In this document: positions 22,041 through 34,590 of the stretch, in pieces | Numbering within the stretch: position 1 is the stretch's first letter | Layout: each line of letters starts with the position of its first letter | Assembly (NCBI RefSeq): GCF_024323335.1 | Contig: NC_066579.1 | Span: 2,557,001 to 2,621,000 of the forward strand | DNA length: 64,000 nt | Origin: Lathyrus oleraceus | Taxonomy: Eukaryota; Streptophyta; Magnoliopsida; Fabales; Fabaceae | Reading direction: 5' to 3' | The notes under the pieces: generated by a model | What the model was told of the DNA's origin: nothing | Seen by the model: only the letters and a program-made list of their open reading frames with translations | The model's database searches: none | Made by a program: the position numbers and the translations under genes

Positions 22041-24434
22041 GTTTTTCTCTTTTTTTGAATTATGAAATTGAACCAGATCTGGTTACTTTATAATGTGTAA
22101 AGCCTTTGTTCTCATAATAAAATTAAAAACAAAACTAAAACTTACGGAGTTGTAAGAAACCATTTCCAAAATTAAAATCAATGTTTAATGTCTCTTAAGT
22201 AAATCAATATGTTATGTTGCTCCTTAAGCATGTTTAGTAAAGAGGCCATATAAAATATTATCAAATCATAAGAGTTCATAATTTTTAACCAACTTTTAAT
22301 TATCTTTTTAGCTCTACATATTACGAAGGTGAAAAGAAATTGTTGGATCATAGCAAATTTATATGTAGAAATGATGCACCAATGTAATGAAAACATATTT
22401 ATGTACAACTTCAATATATTGTATGATGGGTATTTCTTCATAAATACGTTTAATCAAAGTGAATTTCTATCCAACTTTTAAATTGCATGATTTATTACCA
22501 TTTTTCATAAATTACAATTCTATAATTTTTATACAAAATTGTTAGTACAAAAGAGTCATTATAATTTGTTGACATCTTAATTATGCTGGCACTAAACAAA
22601 CCAAAAACAACCATTTTATGATGAAATAAGAAAAATGAAAATTGTTTGTGGGCATTTACTAAATATATTTTAGAAATGAAGACAATTTTTTTACAAAAAT
22701 GTTTCTAGCGGCCAAGAAGTGTCCACTAATGTCAACATTTTTTTTTTTCAAAATAAATATTTTTTACCGCAAAAAGTATAATAATATTAAATAATTAAAT
22801 AAAATATTTAAAAAATTAGAATATATAATTATATAAATATATTTAAATTAAGTAAAATAATATTTGTATTTATTAATATATAAAGTAGATTAATAGAAGA
22901 AATAATGAAAAAAATTTATATGTTAAAAAAATAAGTTAAAAAGATAGAGATTAGGGAGAGTAAATGAATGTTGAGAAGGAAAAATGATAAATGAATTAAA
23001 ATTGGAAAACTGATTATTTATTTTATTTTCTAACTAGATAAATACCCGAACTTTTGCATGGGTTTGCGGTAGATAATGTTATTATGTTACTCTTAATAAA
23101 TAATATATTTTCTTTAAAAAGTAAAATTATATATATTGAACCCGTAATTTTTATTATGTTTAAATAAAAACTATTTGTCCCATATATATATTTTTAAATT
23201 ATTGATGAGAAATATGTGTATGTAATTTTGTATATATTAAACAATAATAAATATGTGTTCTATATTTTACTTTGATGGATATAGAGTTGCGTGGAGTTTT
23301 TAAATTATGCAATTTTGAAGAGAACTTACTCCTTTGATGCTTACATTGTCAATTGCCTATCTGATTACTTTATTCTCTAGGGGAGAGTAATATGACACTT
23401 GATTCCATCAACTCCATGGCTAAGTTTTCTCTAACTTTGTTGACTGTCGGATATTCTTAGTCTTTGACTTGATTCTTCCCAAACACTAGAAATTCCTTCC
23501 TTTCTCATTGCGTAAATCTGAGTTCAAATGAGTTGCATAACTTCTTAGAGTTCTCGAGTTCCACCTTAACGTATTCGTAAGTTCACTTAGTTTCATGACT
23601 CTACTTCACTCGATTTATGTTTAACGACTGATCATTTTCTGCATTTCACGGTGTACCGTCCTACAAATTCGAGTTTATTATTGTGTCATTGATACATTGT
23701 CTCCTAAACTATTCCTTGATGTTGTGGTAGAGCCCAACTTTCAGTTTGATCCCAACCTATCGGTTCTCACTTGAACCATTATTGATTAATCATGCCTATT
23801 CAACTGGCTTATTATCTTCATAAATAATAATGCAATCATTCCATCACTACTTTTATTACTAGTTAAGTGAGGAAATTTTAAACCTGGGTCATATGACTAT
23901 CATATAAATCCTAAGCATTCTTGGTCGATTCTAAACTTGTTTCTCCCCTCGGAGTTCCCTATTCTAGATTACCTCAAGTTGAATGCTCATAATGTGGAGT
24001 TTTCATTGTATAAATATTGAACATACAATACACTTGTTGGTGTATGCTATAAGAGTCTATCCTCATAACCTACCACCTGCCTCGCAATCCTATACATATA
24101 TGGCCTCAAGATTCCTCATGTCTCACTGAAGGGTTAACTAACATATTCATTCTCTTTGGCTAGAAGTTGGGTTAGTAGTACCTGCTTTCCATACTCACAC
24201 TCCAGCTGTTACTACCTTCCTTAACTCATCATTGGAGTCATATTTTTTTCCATAGTCCGTTAATACATCTTTTCAACTAATTTCGACGCATCTTAATCGC
24301 ATGTTGTGGGTTAGCCTCTTTGCATATTTACCTAAAGATTATTGTAATAGGTCTAAAGTCCAACTTTAGGTAACTTATCATTATAACCTTACAAAATTCA
24401 AATCCAATGTAACTGCTTCACATTTAACTCTCGG
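22041..24434. other. AT-rich unit DNA right of NCR copy 2, crossover zone
   Basis: Counterpart of 6898-9293, with no gene seen. Unit 2 switches from unit-3-like to unit-1-like sequence between 23943 (CTCC rather than CTCTCC, as in unit 3) and 24045 (T, as in unit 1; G in unit 3). Confidence 0.55.
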
Positions 24435-25177
24435 TGTAACACCTCAAAATTTGATTAATTTAATTAATCAAATTATTTATGTTTTTATTTAATTAATTAG
24501 TATGTGATGTGCTTTTAATTAAAAACACATATTGAGTTGTATGTGCATGTGGTGTATGGTGGGGTGTAGGTAGAGCCTTGGTGGGTAGAATAATTAATTA
24601 ATTAGAAATTATTGGAATTGATAATTATTTTTAATTAATTAATTAAAATAAATAAGAAAAGAGGTTTTTGGATGGAAAATATAAATTTAGAGGAAATAAG
24701 AGAAGTGGTGAACATTTTAAAAAGAGTTGAGCCTTAGTGTAATTAACAAAAGAGTAAATTAAGTTTTTAGAGATAAAAAAGGGTTAGCGTGACTTTTGAG
24801 GAGCCAGTACATACAATTGAAGTTGTGAGAGAAAATGAGGCTAGGGCTTGAAGAGGGAATAATATCAACCATTGATCTCAATCAATTCAGAAATTTTGCA
24901 AGGAATTTGAGGTAAGGGAGGAGAAATGACTTATATATGAGGCTTTAGCATGAAATGGTAGAGAAGAGAGACCCTTACTCTCATTAGGGATTGTGTAAAT
25001 TCTGTTTTGTTATGTTGTTATTGTTGTATGATTTTTATGTTCTATTGAGTGATCTGTGTTCATTCTTGTATTTTGATTTGATACCTATGTTGATGCCTTT
25101 AATAAGGCAATGTTAGTATGATAATCCCGTTGATGCCTTTTGATAAGGAAATGCTAATGTGATTTCTAGCTCTACCA
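24435..25177 (+). mobile_element. Truncated LTR-like sequence, unit 2 copy
   Basis: Near-identical to 9294-10035 (one base longer in a T run). Same TGTAACACCTC start and same cut-off at the Ogre fragment. Confidence 0.4.
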
Positions 25178-25536
25178 AGGAGTTTTGAAAATTGGAACAA
25201 TCACATTCACGTAATCATCCAAATTTCTAGCTTGGTGGATATGAATCATACCTTCATCCATTAAGATTTGAACATCCCTTTTCACAATCACGCATGTACG
25301 TGGATTGACACTACAAATGATACAACTGTCATGATCATGCTCGCACTCACTGATCTGACACAAAGTCTTGTGAAGCTCTACCAAGGATCTTCAGATATGT
25401 CGAACATCACAAACTCTGTATTCACCGGGACAACCATCCACCATATTTACAGAGGAGGTACCATGAGAGGGTAACAAATTGGCTTTAACATTTGGCGCAC
25501 GGTCCTTAAAAGTACCATCCCACTTCTTACCAACCT
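25172..25536 (-). pseudogene. Ogre post-gag linker, unit 2 copy, broken
   Basis: Same as 10030-10394, including the stop after the FKTP motif and the frame changes toward gag. Confidence 0.7.
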
Positions 25537-27030
25537 TTAGAACTCGTATTTCAATGGATAATAGTTCTCAATATCATGGCCTGATGCCCCTTGATGATAG
25601 ACACAATGCTGACCAGGCTTATACCACGACGACATAGGTTCAAGCATAAGTGAAAGACTTCTTGGCTGAACTAGATTCTTGACAATTAGAGACAAATATA
25701 ATTCGGCATAGGACATCAGAATAGGGTCAAACGTGACATTCTTCCTCTCATAGTTGTTGTGCTTATTATTGTTGTGATTGTTATTATGATGATTGTTCTT
25801 ATGAGTATGTTGTTGTTGTTGTTGAGGTTGGATTGTTGATGATTGAACGTCATAATTATTGGCAAACACAGGAACAACAGAAGACACTCGATGATCATGC
25901 TGATGAGATTTGGAACTCTTCTTCACATAAGGCTTCCTTTTCCTCTCCACAGTCACTGAATTAGTTTCTCCATCCTTCTTTTTCGAGAAACCACTCCCAT
26001 ACTTCTTATTGGTTGATGCTTCTTCTCTAGACAATCTGCCCTCACAGACACCTTCCTCTAGACGCATCCCCATGTTCACCATCTCGGTGAAATCATTGAG
26101 AGAACTAGCAATCATACACTCATAGTAAAATGAACTCAAAGTCTTGAGAAATATCTTTGTCATTTCTTTTTCTTCCAACAAAGGACTGATCTGAGCAGCT
26201 AGCTCTCTCCATCTCTGCGTATATTCTTTAAATGTCTCTTTGTCTCTCTGAGACATAGACCGAAGTTGGTCATGATCATGCACCATATCCAAATTGTATT
26301 TATACTGCTTAATAAAGGCCTCACCTAAGCCATTGAAAGTAGGAATGCTACCATTGTCCAGATCCATGTACCAACGAAGAGCGGCACCGATCAAGCTATC
26401 TTGGAAATAATGAATGAGCAACTGGTCGTTGTCTGTTTGGGTTGACATCTCACGAGCATACATCACAAGATGACTTATAGGACAAGTGTTCCCTTTGTAT
26501 TTCTCAAAGTCAGGGACCTTGAACTTAATAGGAATCTTCACATTAGGCACCAAGCAGAGCTCAGAAGCGCTCTTCCCAAACAAATCTTTTCCCCTCAGAG
26601 TCTTCATTTCCTTCTTCAGTTCTTGAAACTGATCCTTCATTTCATCCATATTTTCATACATATTTGGGCCTTTAGACGGCTCATCATGGTACATAGTCTC
26701 TTAAACACGAGGCATGACATGCATAACAAGAGGATGAGTAGACATGATCTGGCGAGATGCCGACATAGGAGCAATGGTAGGAGCATAACCCTTAGGAACA
26801 TGGTTTTGAGGCATTCCCCAAGGGAATCCAGTAGGCATAGAGTGCGCAGGCTGGTTGACTAAAGCCACAAACACGAGCGTTGAGGTAGTCTTGGAGATAA
26901 CTGTCCGTTGTTGCAGAGTTGTAGGAGTCAGAGCCGCTTGACTCTGAGCTGTGATGATAGACTCCTTAAAAGTAGTACGTCTAGCAATCTCTTTTTTGCG
27001 CTCACAGTTTTCTTTCTCCAATTGATCCAT
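25537..27030 (-). pseudogene. Ogre-type gag, unit 2 copy, split by the same stop
   Basis: Predicted proteins are the same as in unit 1: a 109-residue N-terminal part (26701-27030) and a 385-residue gag core (25537-26694), separated by the shared TAA. Confidence 0.85.
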
Positions 27031-27351
27031 CTTGCATTGATGATTAACACGGGTGTTGTACTAATTCATCAGCTTAACTGATACAAAGATGAAGATCATG
27101 AGACACCTAACCGAAGGGCTAGAATGCAAGAAACCTGCGATGCAAATGATGAATGAATGCAATATTTTTGATTTTATTATTTTCAAGTAACATACAAAGT
27201 CTTATTTGTAAATATTTCAACAATAATAATCAATAATAACAATTTGAATTGACCATAAAGTCTCATTTTTATTCATAATATTTGGAAGGATTACACTGAG
27301 TATAATTTCAGAAACCAAAATACAAATACAAGAGAAAAGGAAAATAGCATT

Positions 27352-28858
27352 CTAAGGATCCCTAACAACTATATCAGATGAACTGGCTATGGGCATGTAC
27401 TTCCTTCGAATGTGTCTGATCTCGGACTCGTAGGCGGTCTTCATATGAGCTTTCTCGGCGACGAGCTGATCGACGATCTTCTTCCAAGCACCAGAAAACT
27501 GAGGGATACTAGAGGAAAATAAATCATCTGGCCCTCTCTCTCTCTCTTAACTGCACGACCTTCGAGGATCTCAATGAGTGCATCCTTGTCTTTCATCTCA
27601 AGTTGTAACTCCACTTGCTTTCGATTCAAAACATGGAACCGTTCTTCCCAAAGGCCCTTCTCTTGATTCATCTTAGCTAGTGCATCTTCCAACTCCTCTA
27701 CGTCTTGGTTAGGGAGAGTTGATGGATCAACCACAACCATAGACATAGGTCTTTCATAAGCATACGACATCTTAAGCTCTAAGGCTCTCTTATTCACCCA
27801 ACAAGTGTAAGGTTCCAAAGCTACGCAATTGCACGGCCCAAGCTCGGCTCTTCCCCTCCTATGGACACTATGCCAAGCACGCACCATCCTACCCTTCATG
27901 TTTTGGGGATCTTTACCCTCTTGATAGAATAGACCTTCTAACTGAACATTATTAGGTTTATCCTTAAAGGGGAATCCAAGTTGACGGCGAGCCATAGCAG
28001 GATTGTAATTGATTCCTCCTTGTGTACCAATGAGAGACACATTAGAGAATTCACCACAATTATCAATAATCTTTAAGCCATAGTTTACATAATTATACCA
28101 AGTAATATCATCATTACTGAGAGACGTAAGTCTCTGGGACCACCGTAGACATTGCTTGTTCTCTAAGAAGACTGGTATCTGAGGTAAGTGCAAATAAACC
28201 ACTTGTACAGAAGAGGTACGCAACACACAATGGTTCCACTACCCTTAGAATTCCTTAGATGTGGAGAGAAGTACATGTCACCCAACAAAGTTGGAACATG
28301 ATTCCCAATCAAGAAGATTCTAATGGCATTAACATCAACAAAGTTGTCAATGTTAGGGAACAATGCTAGACCATAGATAAACAATAAGAAGATAGCCTCA
28401 AAGGTGTCCGTACTACCAACTTGAGCAAAAGAGGTAGCTCTTCCAATCAGAAACTCAGAAGTCAGACCTCAGATACCTCCTTTCTTCTTCATACTTGCAT
28501 CAATCTCATACTTCTTCAAATGAAGAGCATCGGCTATGACTTGAGATTTTAGAATCTCCTATAATCCACTAAAAGTCACCCTATCAGATACGGGTATACC
28601 CAAGAGATAGACATACTCCTCTAACATAGGCATAAGCTGATAATCAGGAAAGGCGAAGCATCGGTAGAGAGGATCATAGAACTGAACCAACACACTCAAG
28701 AATCCTTCAACAACCTCGGTACACAACACATACAAAAGCTTCCCATGATGTTCTTTAAAATCCAAGGGATCAACTACAAATGATGCTAGCTTCCTTAACT
28801 CTTTCAAATCTGGACATCTGAAACCGTATTTCTTAGTGTTCCTTCGTCCATAATCCAT
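27352..28858 (-). pseudogene. Ogre ORF1, unit 2 copy, broken
   Basis: Carries the same TAG, TGA (28469-28471) and CT-run shift as unit 1, plus a one-base deletion in the A run at about 28190, which splits the frame into 27441-28226 and 28163-28384 pieces. Start ATG at 28858. Position about 27946 reads CTTCT, as in units 3 and 4, where unit 1 has CTTTT. Confidence 0.8.
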
Positions 28859-29314
28859 GGTCTCAAAATATTTGCAAACACGACCTTAGTTCCTTTAAAT
28901 TTATTTTTGTGATGAATGTTATGATGTGCATGTATGCATAAATGCAACAATCATACACAAGGGATCACACACAAGTCAAACACAAACAAAGGTCAAGGGA
29001 TGAATCAAGTCATCGCCATCAATAATCCATTTTGGTGGATTAGGATTTTCACCCCATCAACACCCAAGATCCATTTATATTGATGGTAACTGATCGAATC
29101 AACCAAGAATCAATGGGTTTGTTGTGAGTCACGAGTATGGAGTCGGGTTAAAAACCATCCCAAAGGAGTGTACTAAGGATAAAAACATGTAGAGCATGTT
29201 CGAAAAAGTTCCCAGAGTCATGATCCCATCTATCAGATACTATAGGTTTAGATGACTGACTCATCAACCCATAGTATTCTCAAGAGAAACTCGTTTGAGT
29301 GTAGTATCGCGTAA
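28859..29314 (-). other. Ogre leader remnant, unit 2 copy
   Basis: Counterpart of 13718-14173 with the same cut at the Athila fusion. Confidence 0.7.
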
Positions 29315-31301
29315 ACGAACCTAATTCTGAATTGGGCGAAATGTCATTTCATGGTGCGCGGGGGGATAGTTTTGGGGCACAAAATTTCGTATAAAGGAAT
29401 TCAAGTGGACCAAGCGAAAATGGAAGTGATCTCTAAACTCCCACCCCCTGTGAATGAGAAGGGTATCAGGAATTTCTTAGGAAACACAGGTTTTTACCGT
29501 TGGTTTATAAGAGATTTCTCAAAAATTGTTAAACCGCTAACCACTATGTTGGTTAAAGATAAGGTGTTTCTGTTCAACAAAGAATGCACCATGGCATTTG
29601 AGACATTGAAAAGCAAGTGGATTTATGCACCTATTATTATTGCCCCAAAATGGTCTCTACCATTTAAGATCATGTGTGATGCTAGTGATATTGCGGTAGG
29701 GGCAGTTTTAGGACAACGAAGAGAGAAGTTGTTACATGTCATCTACTATGCGAGTCATGTGTTAAACCTAGCACATATGAACTACGCAACCACGGAAAAA
29801 GAATTGTTGGTCGTGGTTTACGCGTTTAACAAGTTCAGGCAGTATCTGTTGGGATCAAAGGTTATAGTGTATACGTATCATGCCGCTTTGAAATATTTGT
29901 TTGCTAAGCAAGACTCTAAGCCGAGACTCCTCAGGTGGATCTTACTCCTATAAGAATTTGATGTTGATATCCGAGACAAAAGAGGGTGTGAAAATACAGT
30001 GGCAGACCATTTATCCCGCATGTCACCTATTGAAGAAATAAAGAAAAGAGACTGATAAAGGATGAATTCGCTGATGAACACATACTAGCTGTCATTAATA
30101 TCCCGTGGTTCGCGGACTACGCGAATTATTTAGTGGGGGGTGTAATCCCCAACGATTTTGATTCTAACAAAAAGAAAAAGTTTGTTCATGATTGCAGGTT
30201 CTACTTGTGGGATGACCCATTCCTTTACAAAAGAGGAGTGGATGGGCTGATCAGAAGATGTATCCCAGAGGAGGAGCAAAGGGATGTACTTAGAGCTTGT
30301 CATGATTCAGAATACGGAGGACATTTCAGTGGAGACCAAACAACAACCAAAGTTCTTTAATCAGGTCTATATTGGCCTACTCTATTCAAAGATGCCTAGG
30401 ACATAGTCAAAGAATGTGACAGATGTCAAAGAACAGGGAATATTTCAAAGAGAAATCAAATGCCGCAAAATGCTATGCTGGAGGTTGAATTGTTTGATGT
30501 CTGGGGAATAGACTTTATGGGGCCATTCCCACTATTCTGTGGAAAAAGTTATATCTTGATAGCAGTTGACTATGTATCCATGTGGGTAGAAGCTGTAGCA
30601 TTACCCTCCAATGATGCTAAAGTGGTGGTGACATTTTTGAAAAACAATATCTTTTCTAGATTTGGAGTGCCAAGATCACTTATCAGTCATGGAGGCACCC
30701 ACTTTTTGAACAAATTAATGGAAAACCTGCTGAAGAAGTATAATGTTAAACACAAGATCGTCACTCTGTGTCACCCTCAAACGAATGGCCAGGTCGAAGT
30801 ATCCAATAGGCAGATTAAGCAAATATTGGAAAAGACTGTGTGCGCATCTAGGAAGGATTGGGCACTAAAGTTAGAAGATGCACTATGGGCATACAGAACA
30901 ACCTTCAAAACACCCATAGGGATGTCCCCATATCAGTTGTTTTATAGTAAAGCTTGTCACTTGCCATTAGAGTTTGAGCACAAAGCATTTTGGGCATCCA
31001 AATTCTTGAATTATGACCTGGTTAAAGTAGGTGAGTCCCGCATCCTTCAGCTCTATGAGTTAGAGGAATTTCGTAATCAAGCGTATGAAAATGCTAAGAT
31101 GTACAAAGAACGGATAAATAAATGGCACGACCAGAATCTGCAGAGAAAAGAGTTTGTCGAGGGACAGTTAGTGCTCTTGTTCAACTCCAGACTAAAGCTT
31201 TTTCCAGGAAAGTTGAAATCTAGCTGAATGGACAACGGTTGAAGCACTACTATCAGGGACAGGAAAGTGGTCTGATTGAGAATGTTCGTCTCCAAGGATG
31301 A
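29315..31301 (+). pseudogene. Athila pol 3' part, unit 2 copy, broken
   Basis: Same domains and same inactivating changes as unit 1 (RNase H Asp to Tyr, integrase second Asp to His, shared stops). Differences: near 29480 it reads [10 protein letters not shown], as unit 3 does, not [10 protein letters not shown] as in units 1 and 4; and one base is missing at about 30041 (ATAAAGAAA), which shifts the frame before the integrase zinc region. The integrase core frame 30460-31227 gives the same 255-residue product as unit 1. Confidence 0.85.
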
Positions 31302-32048
31302 GGGTGACGACTGTCGAGCCATGCGACGTTAAACGCAACGCTTCGTGGGAGGGAACCCACGCGGTTTATCTAACTATTTTCATGTTTGGTATGTCTACAG
31401 GTTCACTCGTAGGTTCGCGGTTGCATCGCGCAGTTCAGAAGAGAAAGGTTGATTAAGATGGTCGGACACCGGAAGAACAGTGAAAAATCTGAAAACAGAA
31501 AGGAAAAAAAGTCGGAAAATTTTGAAAAAACAGGGCCCTAACACGGGCGCCCGTGTCAGGAAAGGAATCAAAATCACTTTTTTTACAGTAGGTTGACATG
31601 GCCGCCTGTGTCAGCTGACACGGCCCGTGTCATCCCTACTGAGCCACGTCTCCAATTACAGTGGCTTGACAAGGCCGCCCGTGTCAGCTGACACGTCCCG
31701 TGTCAGGCCCAACGACCATATTTTTCAATTTTTTTTTTGTGTTTTGTGGGCCCCAACCAAAATTTTCACCACTTAAACACATTTTATCCATTATCTACCA
31801 ATAAATTCTATTTTTTTCTTACTCTCTCTCTTTCATTACCTCATTATCTTTCTCCTTCCTCACACTTTCTCCACATTCCTTAATTACCTAACTCACTTAA
31901 AGCTCCAAGCTTTACCGCCATTTCCAGTCCAATGTGTCGACACCCTTCACGAAAGTTGTTATACTCGCCACCCTCTACAAAGCTACGGTAATCTTTTTCC
32001 GTTTTCCTTAAATTTTTTGGGTGATGATTTGTATTTCAAGAAACAAAA
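31302..32048 (+). other. Athila pol/env spacer, unit 2 copy, with palindromes
   Basis: Counterpart of 16162-16906; ACACGGGCGCCCGTGT is at 31541-31556 and the two GTGTCAGCTGACAC palindromes follow. No gene. Confidence 0.65.
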
Positions 32049-33326
32049 ATGCCGCCAAAAAGCATCTCCAAAGGGAAGCAAGCAGACGCGAAATCATCCC
32101 GTCCAAGGAAACGGACAATCCGTCATCCAAATTCACATGACATAATTTTTGATAACCCGAAGCATGAACGGAGGTACGCATCTCATGTCAAACGGAAAAT
32201 CACTCCGACCAGGTACCTTTGCTCCGATACTCTTTTTCAATTAGGCATGTCTGAAGAACTGGATAGGATGTTTCATGTGCTTGGAATGCTGGAGTTTTTC
32301 CATTGTGAAGCGGCAACCTTTGAGCGCATCACATTAGAATTTCTGAGCACAATTGAGTTCAAGCTCAAAAAGGGTTGGAAGGGTACAACTATGTACTTTG
32401 GAGGAACAATGTCTTTCAGGTTGTACAATGTCGACCATGAGTTAACGGTGGAGCAGTTGGGCAAAATTCTTCGCCTACCCCTTTATGGCCCCGAAGCCGT
32501 ACCAGACATCTTTGATGCTAAGACGTTCTGGTTGGCCATTACGAGACGCTCCGACTATGTCGCTAAAGGAGTAAAGGCGTCGGGCATTCAAAACCCCTGT
32601 TTCAGGTATGCCCAGAAGGTGTCAGCCTTCACACTATTTGGCAGGGGTGACAGTACAGGTGTAGCCACCCAGAGAGAGCTGTTCTTTTTGTTTGCCATGG
32701 CAAACCGGGTAGCTGTGAGTGTTGCAGCATTTGCTGCAGATTATCTGGGTCGTGTGGGGAGAGCAGCCCAAGGAGGAATCTCCATAGGAGGCATCATCAC
32801 TCAGATTGCCCAACATTTCAAATATGATCCGGCTGCACTCAATGAGACATCAGTAGCAGGTAAGAGCAAACTGGACATGAACGCATTGGTCCATCAAGGT
32901 AGGATTTCACAAGTTTCTGATTATTATGCCTTAATGAGTTCGGGTCAGTTTATTATGGCTCTACCTAACTCAGCACGAATTAGCATCTAAAACACGGCCA
33001 ATTGGCTTTATGAAAGTGCCATCCAAGATGATATGGACGAGCACAATGCTGATACATTTGCTGCAGGTGACCCACAGGAGGAAGAAGTACAGGAAGAGAT
33101 GCAGGATCAAAAGCAATTTGCTGCCCCACCAGAAGAATCCATGCACCCCGGTGCCGGTTCATCATATGTGACGCCGGACCAATGGTCATGGATGCAAACA
33201 GAAATTGGTGATCTCTGAGCGGAGCAAGCACGCCAAGGTGTAGAGCAGGCCCGTCAAGGGACTCTGATGGATGAGATGCATGCGATGATGCAACGTCTGA
33301 TGTTGCAATTTCCGCCGCCACAGTGA
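32049..33326 (+). pseudogene. Athila ORF1-family / env-like frame, unit 2 copy
   Basis: Same 313-residue first part and the same two internal stops as the unit 1 copy; final stop at 33324-33326. Confidence 0.7.
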
Positions 33327-34267
33327 GCCGATTTGAGCCCCTCTCTATCTTGGATGAAAACATTATGGACAATGTTTAGTTCAAGTGTGGGGAGGTTTTG
33401 ATTATTTATTGCTTTTGTTATTTGTTTTGTTCTTAATATTTTTGTTTAATTAAGTTGTGTGTTACTCTATGTGTTACAGATAAAGGACATTCGTGTCGGA
33501 TGAACGATGAAGCTTGGAACGATTGGATGGAAGACACACCCCTCTACTTGCTCTTCTGGAAACCCCCAAAGGTTGATGCCACCGACTCGAAAAATCGGAC
33601 GTGACTCTCTGTCACTGGATTTTGTAGTGATACTCCACAACTGAAGAGAAGGCGAAGCTACATCACACTGAGAGACATCTTGGAAGCCTGAAAGCTAGAC
33701 AAAACATGGTGAGAACTACAAAAAGCCAAACACTTATCATCATGAGAGTTGTTCTGGTATGTCTTTGTCTCTCTGGGTTTGCATTAGAGATACTGAAATT
33801 GCATAGCACACGATACACACTGAGGCATTGTTTTTGTATTTTAACCCTAAGCCTTTCAAGCCAACCCGTCATAATTACCCTTCGTTCACCAATTTTGAGC
33901 CATATTTCCTTTTGTTTTTATTTTCACCATTGTATATAGCCATAAGCCCATACACTACCACACCCTGCTTAGACAAGTGTTGTTTACCCTGAAGCTACCG
34001 AAAAGATTAAGTTTGGGGTTTCATCCAAATTTAGGGACACCGACAAACCTTAGATAAGTGCAAAAAGATGAAGAAAAAAAATTCAGAGAAAAAGAAGAGA
34101 AAGAAAAAAAGAAGAAGTCATGAAGCACTTATCTAGAAAGACTATGGTTGGCAATGCATCAAAAGAGCAATAAAAGAAAATATATGCGCCAATGAACCTA
34201 AAAAAAATGGTGTCCAAAAGAAATACCCCTGAGTTTTAAATTTGAACAACGGTACAAGGGTAACAAG
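33327..34267 (+). other. Athila 3' remnant, unit 2 copy
   Basis: Counterpart of 18185-19124, one A longer in the purine run near 34105. It passes into unit 3 at 34268 with no LTR. Confidence 0.6.
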
Positions 34268-34590
34268 TAGGATCCATCATGTAATAGGATCCATCATGTA
34301 TGGCATGTTATGCATTCTACCAGATGTCTCATATACTTTAAGTGAACAAGTAGGTGTTAGTATGATCCTGCTGATGCTCATTAGGTTGTTCTCAAGAATA
34401 TACTTAAGTAGTTGAGAAGGAATGGGGACTCATTCTTGATATATGGAGGTTAGGAAGAGGCTATTATAATTGGATACATCGATGCTAGCCTCTAGACAAA
34501 TAAGGATGGATTTTGATTGTAATCTAGTTATGAGTTTTATTTAATTGGGGGTGTTGTTATGTGGAAAATTTCAAAGTAGGATACACTTAC
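34268..34590 (+). pseudogene. Copia RNase H remnant, unit 3 copy
   Basis: Essentially the same as 19125-19447, including the 17-base junction duplication (34268-34301) and the 1,941-base deletion. Confidence 0.75.

Larger units (their letters stand above)
19125..34267. repeat. Tandem composite segment, unit 2 (15,143 bases)
   Basis: Head-to-tail copy of unit 1. Its left part (to about 23943) carries the variants seen in unit 3 (same 1,941-base deletion, no solo LTR, shared point differences); from about 24045 it mostly carries the variants of unit 1. It is therefore a hybrid of its neighbours. Confidence 0.92.
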
